Of a stretch of DNA of 12,766 nt, positions 7,827 through 12,766 are shown in pieces (position 1 is the stretch's first letter; each line of letters begins with the position of its first letter). This DNA is from Candidatus Saccharibacteria bacterium UBA3829 (lineage in GTDB: Bacteria; Patescibacteriota; Saccharimonadia; Saccharimonadales; Saccharimonadaceae): the NCBI GenBank assembly GCA_002393165.1, contig DGIF01000004.1, positions 1 to 12,766 of the forward strand, in the 5' to 3' direction. The notes under the pieces were generated by a model. That model saw only the letters and a program-made list of their open reading frames with translations, was not told the DNA's origin and did not search any database. The translations under genes were made by a program, and so were the position numbers.

Positions 7827-8347
7827 AGTTTTGCCTCCAATTCTTCCACTAGCCCCACATGTCTTTCGGCCAGTTTTCTGAATCGCACCACGTCTTCAGC
7901 CACCACCGCCCGCCTCGCTCGCACGTTAACGATCTTCTCATAAAACTTCTTTGGCTCCACTTTGCAATCCATCGCAACCAGCTCTTCAAGTCCCTTTTGA
8001 TATTCAATGTAATCAATCACGAAGTTCGTCCGAGTTTTGTTAAAATCGTTCTGATTATTAATAAAACTCGTAGATGATAAACCATTCTCCACCAACCTTA
8101 CATTCAGCGGCGTAATAAACTTTCCAATAATTGTCTCGTAGTACCGCCCGAGGTAAACCCGCGCCTTCGAGTCGCTACGCTGTAACGCGCGTAGCTCGTC
8201 CTTAATAGTGTCACAATGCTCTCGTACCGCTACGACTTTAGCCTCCGGTACTTCTTCGCTTGACACATCCTCAACCGCCATCACTCTGCTGCCCAAAAAC
8301 GCCCCCACTACCACGCAAGCCGCCGCTACTAAAACCCATTTTTTCAT
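7823..8347 (-). CDS. Small exported helical protein, unknown function
   Basis: I do not recognise a family. The 174 residues begin with a clear signal peptide (MKKWVLVAAACVVVGAFLGS, then VMA) with likely cleavage after Ala24. The mature part is predicted mostly alpha-helical, charged and coiled-coil-like, with two cysteines (45 and 128) that could form one disulfide in an oxidising compartment. Cys11 sits inside the hydrophobic core and is not in a lipobox, so a lipoprotein is unlikely. It is the first gene of an overlapping pair with the 110-aa membrane protein. The -10 box is only 6 bp from the ATG and there is no spaced Shine-Dalgarno, so the message is probably leaderless. Confidence 0.82.
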   Translation of the reverse strand: MKKWVLVAAACVVVGAFLGSRVMAVEDVSSEEVPEAKVVAVREHCDTIKDELRALQRSDSKARVYLGRYYETIIGKFITPLNVRLVENGLSSTSFINNQNDFNKTRTNFVIDYIEYQKGLEELVAMDCKVEPKKFYEKIVNVRARRAVVAEDVVRFRKLAERHVGLVEELEAKL

Positions 8348-8353
8348 ATTTCC

Positions 8354-8362
8354 ATTATACCA
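8354..8362 (-). promoter_or_regulatory. Extended -10 promoter of the exported/membrane protein operon (leaderless)
   Basis: Minus-strand TGGTATAAT followed by GGAAAT and then ATG. A start 7 nt after the -10 would fall on the A of the ATG. No -35 consensus at 17-18 bp (AGACGA). It lies in the 21-bp gap after topA. Confidence 0.6.
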
Positions 8363-8368
8363 TGTGTA

Positions 8369-10699
8369 TTATTTTTTCGTCTTGCTACTCTTTGCAACTT
8401 TTCTTTTACCCCGCGCGCCCCGCCTAGTTTTTGCGGCAACTTTCGGCTTATTCGCAAGCATCTCCCGCGCCATCGCTTCCGTTACAGTTTTTGGATCTAT
8501 GTCGGCCGGGATTTTTACATTATTTTTTCTGCCTGGACCTTTGACATACGGCCCGTACGCCCCATTAATAATTTGCACTTCTCCCCAATCTGCAATCATC
8601 GAGTCCACTTTCTTCTGGTAAAGCGGCAAAGCTTCTTCTAGCGTCACCGTGTACGGATCGTAATCCTTCATCGGAATATTATATTTCCCACCTTTAATAT
8701 ATGGTCCAAACGGCCCATTGGCCGCCACCAACTCCACGCCATCCGGCGCTTTGCCCAACACTCGCGGTAAAGTTGGCAACGATAGTTGCGCCAGCGCCTG
8801 CTCAAGCGTCACCGTCTTAATCGACTTCCGTTTTGGCAAAGGCACAAACCTCGGCTTTTCACCAGCTTCCTTTTCATTATCACCAAGCTGGATAAATCCG
8901 CCCGTCTTCCCCATTTTAGCGTAGATCGGTTTGCCGGTCTCTGGATCATGACCTAGCAACCTAGCGTTGTTATATCTTTCCACACCATTGGCAACCAGCA
9001 CCGTATCGTGAAACGGCCCATAAAAATCTCTCAGCATCTTCACTCGTTCCAACTTCGCCGCCGCCACAAGATCTAAATCTTTTTCAATATTCGCGGTAAA
9101 TTTATAATCCACAATGTTTTTGAAGTTGTCACACAAGAATCCAGACACTAACTCGCCAATCGCCGTAGGAATCAATTTGCCTTTATTCGCACCGAACTTT
9201 TCCTCTACTATCGTCCGCATAGCATTGCCTCGTGTTGCCTTGAGCTCCACGATTTCACGCTCTGTCCCCTCAGATTCGCCTTTTTCGACATATTTCCGCG
9301 CCTGAATCGCCGTCATAATCGAAGCATAAGTAGATGGTCGGCCAATGCCCAACTCTTCCAATTTCTTCACCAAAGAACCTTCCGTGTACCTCACCGGCGG
9401 CTTCGCAAAAGTTTGCCTCGCCGTTAGGCTCGCGCAGTCCACTCCGTCGCCCTTTGCTAGCTTTGGCAATTCTAAGTCCTTGCTCTTACCATAAACTTTC
9501 AAGAAACCATCGAAAATCACCACCTCGCCCTTCGCAACAAAGACCGAAGACTGTCCCTCGAGGGGATTCTGGAGCGCACCCGTCGGCGCTATCCGGATCG
9601 CAGTTTTCGCAACTTTTGCGTTCGCCATCTGCGTTGCAAGTGTCCGCGCCCAAATCAGCTGATACAAACGCCGCTCATAATCATTCTTGCCAGCCGCCGT
9701 CCGAAATACATCGGTCGGGCGAATCGCCTCGTGCGCTTCCTGTGCCGAGGCGTCCTTCGTCTTAAAAGTTCGCGTCTTCAAATAATTTTTGCCAAACTCA
9801 GATTCGATGTATTTTGCCATCGCCGCCACCGCTTGCGCCGAAAGGTTCAGCGAATCAGTTCTGTGGTACGTAATCAAACCCGCCTGATATAAGCCTTGCG
9901 CCGCACTCATCGTCGTCCGCGACGAAAAGCCCAGCTTCGCGTTTGCTTCAATCTGTAACGCCGCCGTCGTCAGCGGCACCGGGTTGGCCTTCGATCCTTC
10001 CGTTTCTTCCACCTCCGCCACGGCGAACTTTTCACTCGACAGCTTCTCGATCAGTTCCTTCGCGTCATTTTCATTTTCAGGCGCCTTACCGTCATAGGTC
10101 GCCACAAAAGACGCCCCATCCGCCACAAATTGCCCCGTCACTTTAAAACTAAACTTACTCTCAAACTTCTCGATTTCCCGCTCTCGTTCCACGATCAATC
10201 TTAGAGCCGGCGATTGCACTCGCCCCGCCGAAATCGCCCCCGGCACCTTACGCCGCACCATATCAGACAAGTCATACCCCACTAGCATATCCAGCGTCTG
10301 CCGCGCCTGCTGACTCGAAACCATATCCATATCCACCGTACGCGGATGCAAAATCGCATTCTCGAGCGCCGACTTAGTAATCTCGTGAAAAGTAATCCGC
10401 GCCGTGTCCTTCGGTAATTTCAACACTTCAAGCAAATGCCACGAAATTGACTCTCCCTCACGGTCTTCATCCGTCGCTAGCCACACCCGCTCCGCCGCTT
10501 GTACCTCTTTTTTCAGCTCAGCAATAATCTTACTATGCCCCGGATCCACCTCATAAGTCACATCAAAAGTATTTTTGTCAACTTTCGTATCCTTCCGAAT
10601 GTGCCCCACCGACGCCAGCACTTTAAAATCCGACCCCAAATATTTTTCGATCGTCTGCGCCTTCGCCGGGCTTTCCACTATTACTAAGTTTTTTGCCAT
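8369..10699 (-). CDS. topA: DNA topoisomerase I (type IA)
   Basis: Relaxes negative supercoils by nicking one strand and passing the other through. 776 residues. Toprim domain with Glu9 (VIVESPAKAQTIEKYLG) and the acidic triad in TDEDREGE (Asp77, Asp79, Glu81). Catalytic Tyr278 in LITYHRTDS, with Arg280 following; EAHEAIRPTD (321-330) and SAGRVQSPALRLIV (157-170) are further type IA signatures. The C-terminus has no zinc-finger cysteines. It carries about three Topo_C_Rpt units (around GFIQLGDN, NGPFGPYIKGGKY and NGAYGPYVKGPGR) and a Lys/Arg-rich tail, a layout resembling mycobacterial TopA more than E. coli TopA. It follows dprA after 26 bp, the dprA-topA order familiar in Gram-positives. 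There is no Shine-Dalgarno, and the -10 box is 6 bp from the ATG. Confidence 0.98.
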   Translation of the reverse strand: MAKNLVIVESPAKAQTIEKYLGSDFKVLASVGHIRKDTKVDKNTFDVTYEVDPGHSKIIAELKKEVQAAERVWLATDEDREGESISWHLLEVLKLPKDTARITFHEITKSALENAILHPRTVDMDMVSSQQARQTLDMLVGYDLSDMVRRKVPGAISAGRVQSPALRLIVEREREIEKFESKFSFKVTGQFVADGASFVATYDGKAPENENDAKELIEKLSSEKFAVAEVEETEGSKANPVPLTTAALQIEANAKLGFSSRTTMSAAQGLYQAGLITYHRTDSLNLSAQAVAAMAKYIESEFGKNYLKTRTFKTKDASAQEAHEAIRPTDVFRTAAGKNDYERRLYQLIWARTLATQMANAKVAKTAIRIAPTGALQNPLEGQSSVFVAKGEVVIFDGFLKVYGKSKDLELPKLAKGDGVDCASLTARQTFAKPPVRYTEGSLVKKLEELGIGRPSTYASIMTAIQARKYVEKGESEGTEREIVELKATRGNAMRTIVEEKFGANKGKLIPTAIGELVSGFLCDNFKNIVDYKFTANIEKDLDLVAAAKLERVKMLRDFYGPFHDTVLVANGVERYNNARLLGHDPETGKPIYAKMGKTGGFIQLGDNEKEAGEKPRFVPLPKRKSIKTVTLEQALAQLSLPTLPRVLGKAPDGVELVAANGPFGPYIKGGKYNIPMKDYDPYTVTLEEALPLYQKKVDSMIADWGEVQIINGAYGPYVKGPGRKNNVKIPADIDPKTVTEAMAREMLANKPKVAAKTRRGARGKRKVAKSSKTKK

Positions 10700-10705
10700 A
10701 ATATA

Positions 10706-10714
10706 ATAATATCA
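10706..10714 (-). promoter_or_regulatory. Extended -10 promoter of topA (leaderless)
   Basis: Minus-strand TGATATTAT, then TATATT, then ATG. The predicted first transcribed base is at or next to the A of the ATG. No recognisable -35 (CAATCT at 17 bp) and no ribosome-binding site exist in the 26-bp gap. Read-through from dprA could also supply topA. Confidence 0.5.
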
Positions 10715-10725
10715 CATGCGTCAAG

Positions 10726-11739
10726 CTAAGATTGACTTAGCATCCAACTATTCATCCCCAGCGAACGCACCCTCGATTTAATCTCCAGCATCGTAATCGT
10801 CTGGTTAAAGACCTCCGGCGGCAGTTGTGCCACTTTCATAATTTCATCGCCCTTTCTCGCTCCCGCCGCCAGCGCCCGCAAAACTACCGTTTCCGTATCA
10901 CTGTCACCAATCAACCCCATCTGCTGCAATTTACGCTGTTTTTTCACATACTCTTCCGGGAACAACATTCTTAGCACATCGTCCGGCTCTGTATACGGCA
11001 ACGCTCCTTGCGCGATCAGTTTATTGCACCCCTGAGAATACGGGCTCGTGATATTGCCCGGTACCGCAAAAACCTCCCGCCCCTGCGCCAAGGCATGCGT
11101 TGCCGTGTTGAGCGAACCAGACCTTAGAGCGGCCTCCACTACCACCACGACGTCCGCCAGCCCCGCAATCAAGCGATTCCGCTGCAAAAAAGCATTCTTT
11201 GGCGCTACCGTCCGCCGCCCATTCGCGTCCAGGTACTCCCCTGGAGCCATCGGCGCATTCTCAAAACCGCCCAAATCCCTCGGCGCGTACTCGCTCATCA
11301 CCGCGCCACCCTTTTCAATAATTTCCACCGCGAGAGCGGTGTGCGCCTTCGGATAAATCTGACCTATCGCCGTCCCCAGCACCGCTACGGTCGTGCCTCC
11401 AGCGTCCAGGCACCCCCGATGCCCAATCGAGTCAATCCCAAACGCCAGTCCCGACACCACTACCACGCCACGCCGACCTAGCTCATATGCTAGCTTATAG
11501 GCCACCTCTTCACCATACCGCGTGTTATGCCGCGACCCCACAATCGCCACCGTTTTTGGCCGCTCCGGACGCTTAGCCGCCCCGGTAGGGCCACTTTTTA
11601 CCACATTTTTCGGCATTTTTCCATAAAAATACAACATTTTAGGCTTAACCGCAATAGACTCTAACACCTCTGTAAAATCCCGCTCTAGAGGTACAATTTG
11701 GTTGATTTTTTCAAAAAAGTGTGAAAAAAGTATTGACAT
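10726..11739 (-). CDS. dprA: DNA processing protein DprA (Smf), recombination mediator for transforming DNA
   Basis: Binds incoming single-stranded DNA during natural transformation and loads RecA. Starting at the ATG at 11737-11739 gives 337 residues; AGGAG at 11747-11751 is 7 nt upstream. An in-frame GTG 13 codons further up has no ribosome-binding site. Seen: P-x-L...G (KPKMLYFYG, 32-40), Rossmann-like core with VAIVGSR (64-70), SGLAFGID (96-103), FLQRNRLIAGL (184-194), RSGSLNTA (206-213) and FAVPGN (224-229), and a C-terminal winged-helix-like region (about 280-337). The N-terminal SAM-type helical domain of many DprA proteins is reduced to about 30 residues. About 20 extra residues lie between SEYAP and FLQRNR. 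A GCTAAG/CTTAGC hairpin overlaps its stop codon (10725-10741), with no T-run. Its start region lies within the promoter of the divergent RNA. Confidence 0.95.
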   Translation of the reverse strand: MSILFSHFFEKINQIVPLERDFTEVLESIAVKPKMLYFYGKMPKNVVKSGPTGAAKRPERPKTVAIVGSRHNTRYGEEVAYKLAYELGRRGVVVVSGLAFGIDSIGHRGCLDAGGTTVAVLGTAIGQIYPKAHTALAVEIIEKGGAVMSEYAPRDLGGFENAPMAPGEYLDANGRRTVAPKNAFLQRNRLIAGLADVVVVVEAALRSGSLNTATHALAQGREVFAVPGNITSPYSQGCNKLIAQGALPYTEPDDVLRMLFPEEYVKKQRKLQQMGLIGDSDTETVVLRALAAGARKGDEIMKVAQLPPEVFNQTITMLEIKSRVRSLGMNSWMLSQS

Positions 11740-11761
11740 ATTTTTGCTCCTGTGGTATAAT
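11733..11761 (+). promoter_or_regulatory. Perfect consensus sigma-70 promoter driving the structured RNA
   Basis: TTGACA (11733-11738), exactly 17 bp, TATAAT (11756-11761), preceded by TGG, so an extended -10 as well. Every consensus position matches, and it is the best promoter in the window. Transcription would start near 11768. The -35 includes two bases of the dprA start codon and the spacer contains the dprA ribosome-binding site, so the two genes share this DNA on opposite strands. Confidence 0.9.
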
Positions 11762-11818
11762 TGAGACAGTTGATACACAAAAAGGTATCACACTGCACCT
11801 AAATAAGTTAATAATTTC

Positions 11819-11840
11819 GCTATACTGATTTCAGTATAGC
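11819..11840. repeat. Perfect 22-bp palindromic inverted repeat
   Basis: Arms GCTATACTGA (11819-11828) and TCAGTATAGC (11831-11840) around TT, flanked by AATTTC and GAAATT, which extend the pairing to 16 bp with one bulged A. It can act as an RNA hairpin in the plus-strand transcript. It could equally be an operator: TATACT occurs in it on both strands. Confidence 0.75.
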
Positions 11841-11841
11841 A
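11833..11841 (-). promoter_or_regulatory. Candidate extended -10 promoter of dprA
   Basis: Minus-strand TGCTATACT, with weak TTTCAA 17 bp upstream. The predicted start near 11826 gives dprA a leader of about 87 nt that overlaps the first 58 nt or so of the plus-strand RNA. It is embedded in the palindrome. No better minus-strand promoter is visible closer to dprA. Confidence 0.4.
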
Positions 11842-12040
11842 GAAATTGCGTGCTTTTGAAACCCTTTCAGGTAACAAATTTCTTCATGGTTTGTTGCTTA
11901 TAAGTATTACCTCCACTTTGAAAGGACCAATTTCAAAGGCATAGCAATCCCTCTAACCGGCGGGCCCCAATTTGTGTGAGGTGGGTCGCGCTTCCGGGGT
12001 TCTCCCGGTGTCAAAAGAGATGTGTTAGAGGGCCAAAATA

Positions 12041-12077
12041 CCCTCAGGTGATGCCCACCCTTACCTGAGGGTTTTTT
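12041..12077 (+). terminator. Intrinsic terminator of the structured RNA, possibly bidirectional
   Basis: CCCTCAGGT (12041-12049), 13-nt loop (12050-12062), ACCTGAGGG (12063-12071), then six T (12072-12077). On the minus strand the same stem is followed by TATTTT and lies 18 bp after the pth stop, so it may also end the der-pth transcript. Confidence 0.9.
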
Positions 12078-12094
12078 GGTATCAAAAAATGACC

Positions 12095-12610
12095 TTACCC
12101 GATAAACTCATCAATTTTTTCCGCCGCCGCAGTGAGCACGCCAGGCAATTGTTCCTTCTCTTCGCTCGTAAAGCGCGCCAGCACAAAATCCACCGCCGAA
12201 AGTTTCATTTTCACCTCATCATTACTGGTGCCAATCCTAAGTCGCGGGTAGTCGGCAGTTCCTAACGCAGCATCCACTGATTTCAGGCCATTATTTCCAC
12301 CAGCTGAGCCTTTGGACCGGAGCCTTAGCACCCCAAACTCCAGATCAAAATTGTCGCAAATCACCAAAATATCCGACAAATCAATCTTATAGTAACGCAC
12401 AAATTCCTTCACCGTCTGACCGCTAGCGTTGTAAAATCCCTGTGGTTTCACAAACCACGTGTCGCCCTCTCGGCACGCCAGCGCCCCGAGTTCGTTTTTC
12501 CACTCTAGCCCATGTTGCTTCGCATAGAAATCCACCGCAAGAAACCCCATATTGTGCCGCGTAAAATTATACCTCGCCCCCGGATTACCTAGCCCTACTA
12601 TCATTTTCAT
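12095..12610 (-). CDS. pth: Peptidyl-tRNA hydrolase
   Basis: Frees tRNA from peptidyl-tRNAs dropped by ribosomes. 171 residues, slightly short for the family. Seen: IVGLGNPGARYNFTRHNMGF (4-23) with Asn9 and catalytic His19; VKPQGFYNASG (54-64) with Asn61; CDNFDLEFG (85-93) with Asp86; GSAGGNNGLKS (101-111); RLRIG (123-127); DFVLARF (141-147). Two departures: the usual KPxTFMNLSG reads KPQGFYNASG, and the conserved GGHNGL reads GGNNGL, so Asn106 replaces the histidine equivalent to E. coli His113. The start is the first ATG; AAGGAT lies about 12 nt upstream inside the end of der, a long spacing. It begins 4 nt after the der stop, so a der-pth operon is likely. Confidence 0.97.
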   Translation of the reverse strand: MKMIVGLGNPGARYNFTRHNMGFLAVDFYAKQHGLEWKNELGALACREGDTWFVKPQGFYNASGQTVKEFVRYYKIDLSDILVICDNFDLEFGVLRLRSKGSAGGNNGLKSVDAALGTADYPRLRIGTSNDEVKMKLSAVDFVLARFTSEEKEQLPGVLTAAAEKIDEFIG

Positions 12611-12614
12611 GCTT

Positions 12615-12766
12615 TTAAATATCCTTTTTATCGTCCGAATAGTACGAGAACATCACCGGCGTCCCAATAAATGGGTATTTTTCCCGAATCTTACGCTCGA
12701 GATATCGCTTCCACGACCAATGGAGCAGCCCCAAATCATGTCCATGCACCACAAACCACGGCGGGC
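12615..12766 (-). CDS. der: Ribosome-assembly GTPase Der (EngA), C-terminal fragment
   Basis: Only the last 49 codons are inside the window, too short to stand alone, and the reading runs off the right edge. The translation PPWFVVHGHDLGLLHWSWKR, then YLERKIREKYPFIGTPVMF, matches the C-terminal KH-like domain of Der, which has the pattern PPTFVLF.N....H.SY.RYLE..IRE.F.F.GTPI. Der carries two tandem GTPase domains before this and acts in 50S subunit maturation. It ends YYSDDKKDI and TAA, 4 nt before pth. The GTPase domains cannot be checked here. Confidence 0.85.
   Translation of the reverse strand, partial: PPWFVVHGHDLGLLHWSWKRYLERKIREKYPFIGTPVMFSYYSDDKKDI

Larger units (their letters stand above)
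11768..12077 (+). ncRNA. Unidentified structured non-coding RNA, about 310 nt
   Basis: No protein gene fits here, yet the span has a consensus promoter, dense secondary structure and an intrinsic terminator. Helices seen: TGATAC/GTATCA (11771-11776 / 11785-11790); AATTTC plus a perfect 10-bp palindromic arm pair (11813-11847, one bulged A); GTAACAAA/TTTGTTGC (11871-11878 / 11890-11897); CTTTGAAA/TTTCAAAG (11916-11923 / 11931-11938); CCCTCTAAC/GTTAGAGGG (11949-11957 / 12024-12032), enclosing CCCC/GGGG and the apical GTGTGA/TCGCGC hairpin with loop GGTGGG (11980-11985); then the terminator. GGTGGG is exactly complementary to CCCACC (12054-12059) in the terminator loop. I checked it against RNase P RNA, tmRNA, SRP RNA, tRNA and T-box hallmarks and found none convincing. 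Its 5' part is antisense to the dprA leader. Function unknown. Confidence 0.65.

Noticed and set aside
11740..11778. Upstream GTG start for dprA
   Set aside because: No ribosome-binding site; the ATG at 11737-11739 has AGGAG 7 nt upstream.
11886..11903. Five-codon plus-strand frame (MVCCL) with two Cys codons, as a leader peptide
   Set aside because: It lies in a hairpin loop without a well-spaced ribosome-binding site and no gene follows on that strand. A six-codon minus-strand frame there (MKKFVT) was rejected for the same reasons.
11977..12032. T-box riboswitch (GAGGTGGGTCGCGC resembles AGGGTGGNACCGCG) or tRNA T-arm (GGGGTTCTCCC)
   Set aside because: No downstream gene on that strand, no specifier stem, and GGTGGG sits in a closed hairpin loop. 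The T-arm-like piece lacks the 7-nt loop and other tRNA arms.
11768..12077. RNase P RNA, tmRNA or SRP RNA
   Set aside because: No GAGGAAAGUCC/ACAGAA pair in the right order, no tag frame or ACCA 3' end, and no GGAAGGAAGCAGC-like helix 8. A highly diverged version is not formally excluded.
1..12766. CRISPR array, insertion sequence, prophage, tRNA or rRNA
   Set aside because: No spaced direct-repeat array, transposase, terminal inverted repeats, phage genes or rRNA/tRNA cores were seen on either strand.

Overview
The window looks like chromosomal core sequence from a Candidate Phyla Radiation bacterium, most likely Saccharibacteria (TM7). The pointers are a secreted protein joining an InlB-type (Listeria-Bacteroides) repeat to a FISUMP domain, several small membrane or secreted proteins that I do not recognise outside that lineage, and compact gene packing. 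The standard bacterial code fits: TGA is used as a stop. The lineage call is inference from gene content, not a database match.

Layout: nearly everything is on the minus strand. From the right edge leftwards there is the 3' end of der (ribosome-assembly GTPase), pth (peptidyl-tRNA hydrolase) 4 nt after it, a 355-bp gap, dprA, topA, a two-gene operon of a secreted and a membrane protein (ATGA overlap), the FISUMP surface protein, galU, then (past one plus-strand gene) a proline-rich single-pass membrane protein, and clpC running off the left edge. The one plus-strand protein gene is an ANL-family adenylate-forming ligase, which ends exactly where galU ends, with no intergenic base.

The 355-bp gap between pth and dprA is not empty. 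On the plus strand it carries a perfect consensus promoter (TTGACA, 17 bp, TATAAT, with an extended TG), about 310 bp of strongly foldable non-coding sequence, and a strong intrinsic terminator. I read it as an unidentified structured RNA. Its apical loop GGUGGG is exactly complementary to CCCACC in its own terminator loop, and its promoter lies over the start codon and ribosome-binding site of dprA. This is the most interesting part of the window.

Regulation: clpC has a perfect CIRCE element, implying HrcA heat-shock control. Most other genes have extended -10 promoters (TGn-TATAAT-like) without a good -35 box. For topA and the 174-aa secreted protein the -10 is only 6 bp from the ATG, which predicts leaderless mRNAs. 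The genes cover protein quality control (ClpC), translation (Der, Pth), DNA topology (TopA), uptake and processing of transforming DNA (DprA), nucleotide-sugar supply for the cell surface (GalU) and surface proteins.
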